Part shown: positions 36,227-44,885 of the stretch, piece after piece
Layout of the letters: every line of letters starts with the position of its first letter
Numbering within the stretch: the stretch's first letter is position 1
From: Vibrio cortegadensis
GTDB taxonomy: Bacteria; Pseudomonadota; Gammaproteobacteria; Enterobacterales; Vibrionaceae
Length of the DNA stretch: 64,000 nt
Direction: 5' to 3'
NCBI RefSeq assembly: GCF_024347395.1
Contig: NZ_AP025473.1
Coordinates: 434,001-498,000 of the forward strand
Program-made: the position numbers and the translations under genes
Notes under the pieces: model-generated
Databases searched by the model: none
Told to the model about the DNA's origin: nothing
What the model saw: only the letters and a program-made list of their open reading frames with translations

Positions 36227-36577
36227 ATTTAATTCCTAACGTTATTTTTACTATTACGAAAACGTTCAAATTGGCTTCAAGATGGAGGAGGCAAAGGAAT
36301 CACGCGGATTTTCGTAAATTAGATAGGCTTATCCTATATGCAATATGTTCGGAATGTAACCATTTGATTGCATTATTCTTGGTATTGATTTACGTCGTAA
36401 TCGAACTTCTGCTTTTGTATTGAACGACTGGTGTTGACGTGAGGGTGGGTAATAAATGACCAGGTCAATATAACAAATGCAATATGATAAAAAACCGTGG
36501 TACAGATCTTTTTCTGTTCTGCTGTACGGTATATAATCCAACCAATATCCGTTATTAGAATTAAAAGATTATATATC
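36227..36577. other. Intergenic region, 351 bases
   Basis: Divergent promoter space between the ABC exporter and DUF3319 genes. Two overlapping 70-codon minus-strand frames have no ribosome binding sites and look non-coding. No motif or hairpin that I can support. Confidence 0.45.
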
Positions 36578-36961
36578 ATGGCCATTGCAAACTATCGGGG
36601 CTTTAATTTTAAGCTTGCTAATCAGTCAGCAAGTGTATGGAAGGTTAAGATCAAAGGGCAGATACTGACTGGTAATATTTCTGAATTAAAGAAGAGTATT
36701 GATTGGTGGTGCGATACGGCATCTGTTGTCGACCCTCAAGAGTTTGCGATCCAAAATGAACGGTTCAAAAAAAACAAAGCTCAGTCGAGAAATGAACACT
36801 ACAACGGTTTTTTGATTAAAAACGACAGTGATGATGAAAAGGCATGGTACTGCATGTTCAACGGTCGGTTAATTAAAGGAACAAAAACGGCGATACAAAA
36901 GCATATTGATGCGTATTTAGTTGCTAAACAGAAGGCTGAAGCTGGTTTAAAATCAAATTGA
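36578..36961 (+). CDS. DUF3319 domain protein
   Basis: 127 residues from the ATG at 36578; an in-frame extension to 36497 has no protein-like sequence. Opens MAIANYRGFNFKLANQSASVWKVKIKG and repeats a related GRLIKGTKTAIQKHIDAYL segment near the end, suggesting two similar halves of about 50 residues (W-K-V-K-I-K-G-Q-I-L-T-G against W-Y-C-M-F-N-G-R-L-I-K-G). Many Lys residues. DUF3319 proteins are found mainly in Vibrio-like bacteria; function unknown. Ribosome binding site is weak. Confidence 0.7.
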   Translation: MAIANYRGFNFKLANQSASVWKVKIKGQILTGNISELKKSIDWWCDTASVVDPQEFAIQNERFKKNKAQSRNEHYNGFLIKNDSDDEKAWYCMFNGRLIKGTKTAIQKHIDAYLVAKQKAEAGLKSN

Positions 36962-36983
36962 CTTTGTTCTTTCTGTTGGATAA

Positions 36984-37012
36984 GTGGCATTGACTCTGGT
37001 GTTCAATGCCAC
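36984..37012. terminator. Hairpin between DUF3319 gene and peptidase remnant
   Basis: Ten-base perfect stem GTGGCATTGA / TCAATGCCAC (36984-36993 with 37003-37012), nine-base loop, no T run. Probably ends transcription of both converging genes. Confidence 0.5.
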
Positions 37013-37044
37013 ATACATATTTGCGAGTAATTGAGCTTAGTCAG

Positions 37045-37641
37045 TTAACTTTTTGGTCGCAGAATATTTTTGCTTTGCCAAGTGCTGCTACCAAAGGCCA
37101 CCTTTGCTCTGTTGGATAGATCTTCTTTACTAATCCCTTTTGCTGTTCCTTCCAAATCTAAGAATTCATCAAAACCATAATTGTGAACCAGATAGCGGGT
37201 CATCGACCAAGTGTAGAGTTTCTGGTTGTTTAATTCTGAAGTCATATCCTTCATTAACTGTTTCGCAGCGATCTCCACTTCTTGATTAGACACACCAAGT
37301 TGAATGTCCGAAACGATCTTATCAATGGCCTTTTCTATCATGGCTTCATTATGTGGAGCAACTTGTGCTCCGATTAGCCAGTCGCTGTTTGGCTCACTAT
37401 CTTCCATTAAAGTCATAACAAACGGGGCGTAGTCTAAGCTCAACTCTTCGCGAACGTAGGCCGTAAGACGCATTGTGATAATACGCTGTAGCATATCGTC
37501 CATAAAAATGGTTTTTGTCGACCTTACTTCGGGCTCAGTCGAAATGACTCGCAATAGATACTGAGAGCCTTTTTCGGTTTTGTTTGAATAGCTGTTTATG
37601 CGCTTCTTGTAACTGCCTAATTTATAAATTACCGCAATGTG
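37045..37641 (-). pseudogene. Remnant of an M16 family zinc peptidase (C-terminal part only)
   Basis: The reading frame can be followed from 37641 to the stop at 37045. It matches the last part of PqqL-like M16 peptidases (SYSNKTEKGSQYLLRV, IFMDDMLQRIITMRLTAYVREELSLDYAPFVM, EVEIAAKQLMKDM). Members are usually 900 residues or more, with the zinc motif HxxEH near the N-terminus; this piece has none. There is no ATG; the homologous frame continues upstream of the only near start (TTG at 37554) until an in-frame TGA at 37642-37644. I read it as a decayed gene, not a functional short protein. Confidence 0.75.
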
Positions 37642-37711
37642 TCAATTGTGCTGTTGCTTGTTTTTAATTATCGTTAAATGTTTCCATTCTTCAGTTTTTA
37701 GAAGTGTAAAA

Positions 37712-37740
37712 AAAGGCGAGATATAAATCATCTCGCCTTT
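37712..37740. terminator. Terminator after glgX
   Basis: Stem AAAGGCGAGAT / ATCTCGCCTTT (37712-37722 with 37730-37740), loop of seven, followed on the minus strand by a run of seven T. It lies 47 bases past the glgX stop. Confidence 0.85.
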
Positions 37741-37786
37741 ATGTTTAGACTGATACTATTCGAACAGACTGATAGTACTGACCCTG

Positions 37787-39748
37787 CTAATTTTTAGGTC
37801 GAAAGTGTAATATAGCCATTGAGGTTGGCGACAACAGAACTTCTCCTTCTGCGTGTCCATGCTGTACATTTCTCAAGTTGGTATCACATATGGTTTCCCA
37901 AATTTGATTTTTATCATTTGGTAACTTAAATCTCGCAGGAGCGCTGGTTTGGTTGATTAAGTAAACCATTTCAGCACCATCGCTATCAATACCCAAATGC
38001 AGCGCAACAGAGCTCAAACGGTTCCAATCATCATGTTCCATTAAGGTTCCATCAATACGACGCCAAAAAATGCGGTTATTGTTTCTACCTTCTCCACTAA
38101 ACGCTTTAATGAAAGGCACCATAAACTCTTGGCGTGCCCTGATCATTTCCGATAGCCAGCCTTTGAAATAATCTTTTCTTTCATTGCTCTCCCAATTTAA
38201 CCAGCTGGTTTCACTGTCTTGGCAATAAGCGTTGTTGTTGCCATTTTGGGTATGTGATAGCACATCAGCCGTTAATATATGAGGAATACCAAACGCAAAA
38301 ATTAAGCTCGCCATGAAGTTACGTTTTTGTTTTTCACGGGTGGCGATAATAAGCATGTTCTCAGAAGGACCTTCTACTCCGTAGTTTTCTGAGCGGTTAT
38401 CTCCATGCCCATCTCGGTTGTGTTCGCCATTATCTTCATTGTGCTTATGCTTGTAGGAAACAAGATCTTGCATAGTGAAGCCGTCATGGTAGGTAATGTA
38501 ATTGACGGTCAGTTTATGAGGCCAATTGGCGGCACTGTAGAGATCGCGCGAACCCATTAGTCGAGTGGCAAACTCTTTTAAATAGCCTTGATCACCACGC
38601 CAGAAGCTACGGGTAATGTCACGCAGTTTATCGTTACATTCATTCCAGCCAAGAGGGAAATTGCCTACTTGATAACCATTTGGGCCTATATCCCAAGGTT
38701 CTGCAATAAGTTTGGTTTCGCGTAGGGTTGGATCTTGGGCAACAGCTTTGAAAAAGGCTGCTTCAGGGTTAAAATTGTCCCCTTGTCTACCTAGAGTTGC
38801 GGCTAAATCGAAGCGAAAACCATCAACTTTGAACTCTTTGACCCAATAGCGAAGAGTATCCATCACAAGGTTGAGTGCTGGTTGGTATGTTAAATCAACG
38901 GTATTACCGCAGCCTGTAAAGTTGGCATAATGGCAACCGTGTTTAATATATACACGTGAATCTAGAGCTTTCCAGTTGAATACTGGCCCACCTTCACCGC
39001 TCTCCGCCGTATGGTTATACACCACATCTAAAATGACTTCGATGCCATTTTTGTGCAGTTCCCGAATGGCTGTTTTTAGCTCAGTTACCGCATCATTTTT
39101 AGCATATCTAGGGTCAGGAACCATGAATAAATATGGGTTATATCCCCAATAATTAACCTTATCCATCTCTAATAGATGGGGCTCATGCATGCATGCCGCA
39201 ACGGGTAATAGTTGGATAGAGTTAATATTTTGTTGTTTGTAAAAGGCGAGCATTTCGGGGCTGTATAAGCCTAAATAAGTGCCTTTTTCGCTTTCATTTA
39301 AATTTGGATTCAGCTTAGTTAAGCCTTTTACATGAGTTTCAAAAAGAACGGTGTCTTCTTTGGGAATTCTTGGTTGCTCAATACCTTGCCAATCAAACTT
39401 ATCGTCAATGACAACACATTTTGGCATAGAGAAGCTTTTTTCTGAGCTATAAGGTGTCTCGTAGTGGAGTGCTTTATCAATGGCTTTAGCATAAGGGTCA
39501 GATAAAAGGTGTAATCCCTTTTCTGTTTCAATAATGTAACCATATTTTTGCTGTGCTTTGATGTTTGGAATATGGGTATAACGAATCCCTGCATATTCAC
39601 CTTCTAAAGGGAAGGTTTCAAACTTATCTTGCTCATCAAATAGAGCAAGTTTTATCGATTTGCATTCCGGAGCATAGATGGAAAAATTACAGCCATTATT
39701 TTTGAGCGTAGCGCCAAGTGGATAAGGGCGAGAGAGCGTTTTTGTCAT
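37787..39748 (-). CDS. glgX: Glycogen debranching enzyme GlgX-type (GH13)
   Basis: 653 residues, usual length. N-terminal CBM48-like domain (YPLGATLKNNGCNFSIYAPECKSIKLALFD), then the GH13 barrel with VILDVVYNHTAESGEGG, the nucleophile Asp in VDGFRFDLAATLGR, the acid Glu region LIAEPWDIGPNGYQVGNFP and YITYHDGFTMQDLVSY. It hydrolyses alpha-1,6 branches of glycogen or limit dextrins in the cytoplasm. It is divergent from lamB, with MalT-box-like sites between, so it is probably part of the maltose regulon. Confidence 0.93.
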   Translation of the reverse strand: MTKTLSRPYPLGATLKNNGCNFSIYAPECKSIKLALFDEQDKFETFPLEGEYAGIRYTHIPNIKAQQKYGYIIETEKGLHLLSDPYAKAIDKALHYETPYSSEKSFSMPKCVVIDDKFDWQGIEQPRIPKEDTVLFETHVKGLTKLNPNLNESEKGTYLGLYSPEMLAFYKQQNINSIQLLPVAACMHEPHLLEMDKVNYWGYNPYLFMVPDPRYAKNDAVTELKTAIRELHKNGIEVILDVVYNHTAESGEGGPVFNWKALDSRVYIKHGCHYANFTGCGNTVDLTYQPALNLVMDTLRYWVKEFKVDGFRFDLAATLGRQGDNFNPEAAFFKAVAQDPTLRETKLIAEPWDIGPNGYQVGNFPLGWNECNDKLRDITRSFWRGDQGYLKEFATRLMGSRDLYSAANWPHKLTVNYITYHDGFTMQDLVSYKHKHNEDNGEHNRDGHGDNRSENYGVEGPSENMLIIATREKQKRNFMASLIFAFGIPHILTADVLSHTQNGNNNAYCQDSETSWLNWESNERKDYFKGWLSEMIRARQEFMVPFIKAFSGEGRNNNRIFWRRIDGTLMEHDDWNRLSSVALHLGIDSDGAEMVYLINQTSAPARFKLPNDKNQIWETICDTNLRNVQHGHAEGEVLLSPTSMAILHFRPKN

Positions 39749-39929
39749 GTTAGGAATTCTTTTTCATTTACTACACGGATAGAACTATTAGTAAAAAGCT
39801 TTGTCTCAACAAGGTCAAGCACCTTATTTAGATAAATGTTTATGTAATTAAATTACATTTTTATGAATGGGTTTAACAAAACTATGACTTAGTTATCGTT
39901 TTGTCAGGGTATCCGATATAAATCGATCG

Positions 39930-39939
39930 CCTCCTCCCC
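39930..39939 (-). promoter_or_regulatory. MalT box
   Basis: CCTCCTCCCC, the exact complement of consensus GGGGAGGAGG. Upstream of lamB and glgX. Confidence 0.6.
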
Positions 39940-39984
39940 CCTGTTTGTGTGATCAAAGCTAAATAAACGTCATTCTGTAATTTA

Positions 39985-40004
39985 TCTCATCCCTAATCAT
40001 CCCC
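39985..40004 (-). promoter_or_regulatory. Two adjacent MalT boxes
   Basis: TCTCATCCCT (39985-39994) and AATCATCCCC (39995-40004), complements of AGGGATGAGA and GGGGATGATT, both with the GGATGA core and repeated with a 10-base step. Confidence 0.6.
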
Positions 40005-40205
40005 CTTAAATTTAATTAAGGTGGAGGAAGTCAGCCTTCTCATCCTTGCCTATTATGGACCTCGTTGAAACAACCGGGGACTTGTTCCCATCTTACCTCT
40101 TTTTTCGATGCGACCTGTTTACTGCCTTTACAGGATGCATCGCAAAAAGAACCAAAAAATTATAAGTCGTCCATAAATTATAAATCATCCTTGATGGAGT
40201 TAAGA

Positions 40206-41477
40206 ATGAATAAAGTAAGTTTAATTGCTGCTGCAGTGGCATCTACATTAGCTGCGGGTTCTGCATTCGCTGCTGCTACTGATACTGTAACTGATGGTTG
40301 GGAAGTACATGGTTACATGTCTTCGAACGTTCGTGTTGTTGATGGTACAACGACAGATACTGAATTTGGTCGCCCAGACTACAAAACAGCGGGTACTCAC
40401 GGTAAGAGTACAAACCAAGTCGAATTCACAATTAAAAAGCACAGTGAATACGAAAATGGTGTTTGGGCTGATTATGTAGTTCGTACCGAATTTGGTAACG
40501 GTAACTCTTACGCTTATTCATCTGATGGTGACGAAGCTGTACGTGATGAAGATGGCTTTGCTGTTAAAGAAGCATTTGTTGAGCTAGGTGGTATTCTAGG
40601 TGAAGACACTTCTATTTGGGGTGGTCAACGCTTCTTAAACCGTGCTGCGGGTATTCTTTCTGGTGAGTTCTGGAAACAATCTTCAGGTATTGGTGCGGGT
40701 ATCCAAACTAAACTTGGTGGCAACACTGCTGGTATCGCTTATGTAATGGCTGATTCGATTGATGCTTTTGGTGATAAACATAAAACTGAACCACGTACTA
40801 CATTATCTTCAATCGATATGTATTACTACGGTGTAGATGCTGGTATTGGTAGTCTTGATTTTGACCTAAAACTTGGTAAGCAAGTGTTAGATGGCGAAAA
40901 TGATGACGGCGTAGGTGCTTCTGTAACATTAAATACTAGCTACTATGGCCTTGATGGTTGGACTCAAAACGCAATTGCTTACGGTTCTGGTGTAATGCAA
41001 AACCGTGGTGTGAACTTTGGTAACTGGTCTGGCGGCAATGATGACGCTGAGTCACTATTCCTAACATCTTACGGTGTACTGAACATTTCAGATAAAGTGC
41101 AACTAGGTACAGAAGTAGCCTACTTTACGGCTCTTGACCAACTGTTTGGTGCGGAAGGTCTGACTCGTTACATCGTAGCTGCTCGTCCTTCTTATAAGCT
41201 TAATGATAATGTTCGTTTAGAAGCAACAGCTTCATACGGCCATGAAGAAGGTGATGAAGGTTACTGGGGTCGTACTGGCGATGCTGTAGAAAGCAACATC
41301 ATTAACCTTGAAATTGCAACTGCATTTACAGCTAACTCAGACTACTTTGGTCGCCCACAAGTTAAGCCATACATCAGCTACATTAAAGCCGATGATGAAG
41401 CAAGTGCGGGCATTATTGGTATTGAAAACGGCGATGACCAATTTGTATTCGGTGTACACACTGAAATCTGGTTCTAA
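40206..41477 (+). CDS. lamB: Maltoporin LamB
   Basis: 423 residues from the ATG at 40206 (GGAG ten bases upstream); the open frame extends to 40065 but the extra part is not a signal peptide. Signal sequence KVSLIAAAVASTLAAGSAFA, then an 18-stranded LamB barrel (DGWEVHGYMSSNVRV ... SIWGGQRFLNR ... GIQTKLGGNTAGIAYVMADS ... ending FVFGVHTEIWF with a terminal Phe as expected for outer-membrane proteins). Allows diffusion of maltose and maltodextrins through the outer membrane. Followed by a hairpin and malM, so co-transcription with attenuation is likely. Confidence 0.95.
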   Translation: MNKVSLIAAAVASTLAAGSAFAAATDTVTDGWEVHGYMSSNVRVVDGTTTDTEFGRPDYKTAGTHGKSTNQVEFTIKKHSEYENGVWADYVVRTEFGNGNSYAYSSDGDEAVRDEDGFAVKEAFVELGGILGEDTSIWGGQRFLNRAAGILSGEFWKQSSGIGAGIQTKLGGNTAGIAYVMADSIDAFGDKHKTEPRTTLSSIDMYYYGVDAGIGSLDFDLKLGKQVLDGENDDGVGASVTLNTSYYGLDGWTQNAIAYGSGVMQNRGVNFGNWSGGNDDAESLFLTSYGVLNISDKVQLGTEVAYFTALDQLFGAEGLTRYIVAARPSYKLNDNVRLEATASYGHEEGDEGYWGRTGDAVESNIINLEIATAFTANSDYFGRPQVKPYISYIKADDEASAGIIGIENGDDQFVFGVHTEIWF

Positions 41478-41493
41478 ATCGTTTAGTATTAAG

Positions 41494-41516
41494 GGCAGCC
41501 TTTGGGCTGCCTTTTT
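41494..41516 (+). terminator. Terminator or attenuator between lamB and malM
   Basis: Stem GGCAGCC / GGCTGCC (41494-41500 with 41505-41511), loop TTTG, then TTTTT. Read-through to malM would lower malM relative to lamB. Confidence 0.8.
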
Positions 41517-41581
41517 GACGTTATGCCCTACAAGTTATAGTTGATGGTTATAACCCACAAGCAACCTATAGTGAGAAAACA

Positions 41582-42457
41582 ATGATTAATAAAAAAAGCT
41601 CTATATTAGCCGTAGTGTTAGGTGCCTTACTTAGCGGTTGTGCTTCAGATGCTCAAGTTAAGCTTGAATTGACTCCCCCAACGAATTCTGAAGTTTGTTG
41701 TACCACCTATTCTGAATTCCCTTTTGTTCAGCTACAAGATAATGAAGATATTAAATTTGATATCGATTTAGCATCTCCAGTCGGTTCATTTGTTTCTGGT
41801 AACAGCCACTTTGCCGCATTTCGCTTCAGTGATCGCTCACAAGAAGTCAAAATCGAATTAGCAAGTCGATTCATTGATGACAGCGTATTTGCTCCGACCG
41901 CTCTATTACTTGATGAAAATTTTCAAGTGGTCACTCAATATAAATTAGAAGACTTTCAAACACTGCCATCAAATGCATTTACCAGTACTCGTTACATCGC
42001 GAGTTTTCGTGCGGATGCGGCAAAAACGCCATATCTAGTGGTTTACACGCCAGCAGATTTACTGGGAGAAAGTATTAAGGTTGATCACCCAGCAAAAGTC
42101 CGAGCGAAAGAGTTTGGCGAAGTGATGCCGATGGTAACGGATCCTGTTTATACGCATCAACTAGGGGGTAAGTTAGAACTTGAAGTTGAAACGCTTAAGT
42201 TGCGCCCATTTAGAGCGATTTCTAAAACGGTTGAACAACCTGCTAAAGTCGTTAAACAAGAACCCGCTGCTAGCGTCGTGAAAACGAAAACAGCAATTGC
42301 AGCTCAACCTGAATCAACGAAGTTCTACATTTCTGCCATTCAAAATGCTGTGAAGTCTAATGATATTCCAAAAGCGCTTAGCTTATTAGATGAAGCGAAA
42401 GCGTTGAATATTGAAGGTGCGCAAGAAGCGTTTGTAAAAGCCGTCAATTCAAAATAA
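41582..42457 (+). CDS. malM: MalM family maltose operon lipoprotein
   Basis: 291 residues. Here it has a lipobox, LLSGCAS, with lipid-modified Cys at residue 20, so an outer-membrane or periplasmic lipoprotein is expected. The middle matches MalM (LPPTNSEVCCTTYSEFPFVQL-like, ASPVGSFVSGNSHFAAFRF, TPYLVVYTPADLLGES). The C-terminal half (about 225-270) is a low-complexity Val/Lys/Ala linker leading to a small helical domain (IQNAVKSNDIPKALSLLDEAKAL). MalM's exact job in maltodextrin use is not settled. Directly after lamB. Confidence 0.88.
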   Translation: MINKKSSILAVVLGALLSGCASDAQVKLELTPPTNSEVCCTTYSEFPFVQLQDNEDIKFDIDLASPVGSFVSGNSHFAAFRFSDRSQEVKIELASRFIDDSVFAPTALLLDENFQVVTQYKLEDFQTLPSNAFTSTRYIASFRADAAKTPYLVVYTPADLLGESIKVDHPAKVRAKEFGEVMPMVTDPVYTHQLGGKLELEVETLKLRPFRAISKTVEQPAKVVKQEPAASVVKTKTAIAAQPESTKFYISAIQNAVKSNDIPKALSLLDEAKALNIEGAQEAFVKAVNSK

Positions 42458-42472
42458 TTTCACTCAATAATG

Positions 42473-42500
42473 TGCCTCAGTTTTACTGGGGCATTTTTTT
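42473..42500 (+). terminator. Terminator after malM
   Basis: Stem TGCCTCAG / CTGGGGCA (42473-42480 with 42486-42493), loop TTTTA, then seven T. It lies where an upstream start of the next gene would fall, supporting the later start chosen for that gene. Confidence 0.85.
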
Positions 42501-42531
42501 ATCTAAAGAAAATGTATTTATGAGGAAAATC

Positions 42532-43398
42532 ATGTCTCATTTTGATCCTAAGCGTCTGCACTGTATTGATGATTTTTTTATGCCGCAACTGAATCGACAT
42601 CGTGGCATTCATATCTACCTGCCCAATGGTTATGACGATTCTAGCTTGAGTTATCCTGTGATTTACATGCACGATGGTCAGAATGTTATCGATCCTCAAC
42701 GTTCATCTTATGGCGACAGTTGGCAAGTCCCAGCAACCCTTGACCGTATGCAGAAGAATGGTGAGATCACAGGTTGTATTGTTGTTGCCATAGATAATGG
42801 CGCTGAATGCGAAGGGATGGGACGCTTTAATGAGTATTCACCATGGGTTATGGACCAAGAGTTCGACTTACCCAGCCGTGACTCCTCGATTTACAAGTTA
42901 GGTGGTGAGGGTAAAGCTTATTGTGAGTTCATTGTGAATACATTAAAGCCTTATATTGATACGCACTTTCGAAGTTTACCTCAGCGTCAACATACCGCCC
43001 TTGTGGGAAGCTCTATGGGAGGGTTGATCAGTTTATATGGAGCTATGGAGCATTTAGATTGTTTCGGGTTATGTGGTGTGTTTTCTCCTGCTTTTTGGTT
43101 TAACGAAGCGAAGGTTTTTGAATTCATCCGCAAGAAAGAGACTCAATCGACAAAGTCAAAACTGCCATTAAGTGTCTATATGGATATGGGAACAAACGAG
43201 ACGAGTGATGATAGCCGATTGGACTTCTCTGAGGTTTACTTGGATGGCGCGCGGAAAATGAAAATAGAGTTAGAGACCAAGCATTCAAACGTTAGTCTAA
43301 GTTATCAAGAAGAAGAGGGAGCGGTGCACAATGAGCAAGCTTGGGCAAAACGTTTCCCTGATATGATGGCTTTTTTTGAGGATACTAGGACAAGATAA
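42532..43398 (+). CDS. Alpha/beta hydrolase, putative esterase family (maltose block)
   Basis: 288 residues from the ATG at 42532, which has GAGGA seven bases upstream. Earlier in-frame ATGs at 42472 and 42520 are less likely because the former lies in the malM terminator. Esterase-D-like alpha/beta hydrolase with IHIYLPNGYDD, VIYMHDGQN and the nucleophile elbow GSSMGG (S161); a late acidic residue and His in AVHNEQAW complete a plausible triad. Similar enzymes are often placed in maltodextrin loci of Vibrio. Substrate unknown. Cytoplasmic (no signal). Confidence 0.82.
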   Translation: MSHFDPKRLHCIDDFFMPQLNRHRGIHIYLPNGYDDSSLSYPVIYMHDGQNVIDPQRSSYGDSWQVPATLDRMQKNGEITGCIVVAIDNGAECEGMGRFNEYSPWVMDQEFDLPSRDSSIYKLGGEGKAYCEFIVNTLKPYIDTHFRSLPQRQHTALVGSSMGGLISLYGAMEHLDCFGLCGVFSPAFWFNEAKVFEFIRKKETQSTKSKLPLSVYMDMGTNETSDDSRLDFSEVYLDGARKMKIELETKHSNVSLSYQEEEGAVHNEQAWAKRFPDMMAFFEDTRTR

Positions 43399-43423
43399 GC
43401 GATCTCTGTCTTTGTATAAATTG

Positions 43424-43450
43424 AAACGCAGCGAATTACCGCTGCGTTTT
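43424..43450 (+). terminator. Terminator after esterase gene (first copy of a repeated hairpin)
   Basis: Stem AAACGCAGCG / CGCTGCGTTT (43424-43433 with 43440-43449), loop AATTAC. Twenty-six bases from 43425 to 43450 recur exactly at 44798-44823. Confidence 0.85.
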
Positions 43451-43534
43451 GAGTTCGTTAAGTAATATTATCGAGGGTGAAGCGTTACTTAATAGCGATT
43501 TGATGGATTTGTAAATGTGGAGGCATAAAAATTA

Positions 43535-44509
43535 TTAGCATAAAATAAGCTTTGGCCGAATAAGATTGTAAACATAATCTAGCTCTTGTGAGAGTTGGTA
43601 CATTTCATTGATGATCCCACCTGCCATATGGGCATGGCCTCCACCGAAACCTATACCTGAGTTATTCAGAACACTTCGAATTATTTTTTCTACATTATTG
43701 TTTGGACATTCTGAGCGTAACGACAAAAAAGTTTTTCCTCTATTTCGTGCACTCAAAATAACCACATCTATTTCATCAACCCCTAATAAGAAGTCACCTA
43801 ATACTCCTAACATATTTTTAGGGCATCCATCAGGCAATACAGCGAAAGCACAATTCTTCTCTCTTTTCATGGAGGACAGTAAAGCGTCAAACAATTCTAA
43901 TTCTTGGAATTCAAGTTGATTTCTACAGATACGATTAACCATCTGCATGTCAGATTTAGATTGGAGTTGGATTAATGCCTTCATATCTGCATCGCTGACA
44001 GAGCGTGTAAAATTTGCCGTATCGAATGTAAGGCCAACAAGTAAAGCCGTCGCTATTTTCTTTGGTATATCGAGTGAGTAGTAATTAAAGTAATCGACCA
44101 GAATTGTTGCAGTTGAGCCGTAGTTTGGTCGTATATCTGAGTACCAAACAAAGTGGGGAGCTTTAACTTGGTGATGATCAATAACGGCTACTTCTAATCC
44201 GGGAAGATCGGTTACGTTTTTTTCTCCTATACAGCCATCAACAATGATTATTTTATCATTGGGTGTAAGTGATAATTGTTTTGGGCTGACGGTTGGGATG
44301 TTTAGCCAATCAATAAGATTACGTAACGATATCCGATCTATATAACCTTGGTAGGTAATAAAAGGAGAAAACCCGAGCTTTTTTAACAGGTAAGCAAGAG
44401 CAAATGCTGATGAAATTGCATCATGATCAGGAAAATCGTGTGCTTGTACTATAATTCGTTCATCGACCTGTAAACGTTTTAAAAAATTATCGAAATTGAC
44501 TAAATCCAT
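43535..44509 (-). CDS. DHH family phosphoesterase
   Basis: 324 residues from the ATG at 44509, which has GAGGCAC upstream; a Met 9 codons earlier (44536) lacks one. N-terminal DHH domain with HDFPDHDAISSAFAL (metal-binding Asp/His), DGCIGEKN, AVIDHH (the DHH motif) and a C-terminal DHHA1 domain with GIGFGGGHAHMAGG. Such proteins include NrnA-type nanoRNases, PAP phosphatases and c-di-AMP phosphodiesterases; which one cannot be told. A single gene between two copies of one terminator hairpin. Confidence 0.85.
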   Translation of the reverse strand: MDLVNFDNFLKRLQVDERIIVQAHDFPDHDAISSAFALAYLLKKLGFSPFITYQGYIDRISLRNLIDWLNIPTVSPKQLSLTPNDKIIIVDGCIGEKNVTDLPGLEVAVIDHHQVKAPHFVWYSDIRPNYGSTATILVDYFNYYSLDIPKKIATALLVGLTFDTANFTRSVSDADMKALIQLQSKSDMQMVNRICRNQLEFQELELFDALLSSMKREKNCAFAVLPDGCPKNMLGVLGDFLLGVDEIDVVILSARNRGKTFLSLRSECPNNNVEKIIRSVLNNSGIGFGGGHAHMAGGIINEMYQLSQELDYVYNLIRPKLILC

Positions 44510-44797
44510 TAGTGCCTCATATCCGTTGGTTTCCAAACTCTGGTCAGCCTTTGTGAGCCTGATTTCTCTTTTTTGAGCTGGTTGAGTTTATATTGGATAA
44601 TGCCCATTTAGGGAGCAGCGTTAGGTACTAATACATATCCAATTGATTTAGAAAATATATATCAATATCTGATTATTTATAGTGACAGTAAGAGAGTTAT
44701 GTCCATTAGCTTGATAGAACTCTCATTATATTTTTACTTTATGACTATTTGAGTAGCTTACTGATAGTTAAGTTAATATTAATCATGAGGTTTAGTT

Positions 44798-44826
44798 AAC
44801 GCAGCGAATTACCGCTGCGTTTTTTT
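44798..44826. terminator. Second copy of the repeated terminator
   Basis: Stem AACGCAGCG / CGCTGCGTT with loop AATTAC and seven T on the plus strand; first 26 bases identical to 43425-43450. It lies downstream of the debranching enzyme (minus strand), for which the T run is on the wrong side, so it is better placed to stop plus-strand transcription. Confidence 0.75.
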
Positions 44827-44878
44827 ATCGAGAAGTACTGTATCGAGAAGTATTATATCGAACAGTATGACATCGATA
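44826..44878. repeat. 15-base tandem repeat
   Basis: TATCGAGAAGTACTG (44826-44840), TATCGAGAAGTATTA (44841-44855), TATCGAACAGTATGA (44856-44870) and the start of a fourth, CATCGATA (44871-44878). Non-coding, between the terminator and the stop codon of the next gene. Confidence 0.75.
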
Positions 44879-44885
44879 ATCTACT

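Larger units (their letters stand above)
39749..40205. promoter_or_regulatory. Divergent glgX-lamB control region
   Basis: 457 bases without a gene. It contains at least three good MalT-box-like sequences (GGGGAKGAGG or its complement): 39930-39939, 39985-39994 and 39995-40004, and weaker ones at about 40023-40032 and 40042-40051. A TGTGA half-site at 39948-39952 might belong to a CRP site but its second half is poor. Confidence 0.65.
44510..44885. other. Intergenic region, 376 bases, with repeated terminator and tandem repeat
   Basis: Upstream region of the DHH gene on the left. On the right are a strong terminator at 44798-44826 and a 15-base tandem repeat running up to the debranching enzyme stop. 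No gene. Confidence 0.6.

Noticed and set aside
36329..36585. Two overlapping 70-codon minus-strand frames before the DUF3319 gene
   Set aside because: No ribosome binding site, mutually overlapping in different frames and covering the DUF3319 gene's promoter.
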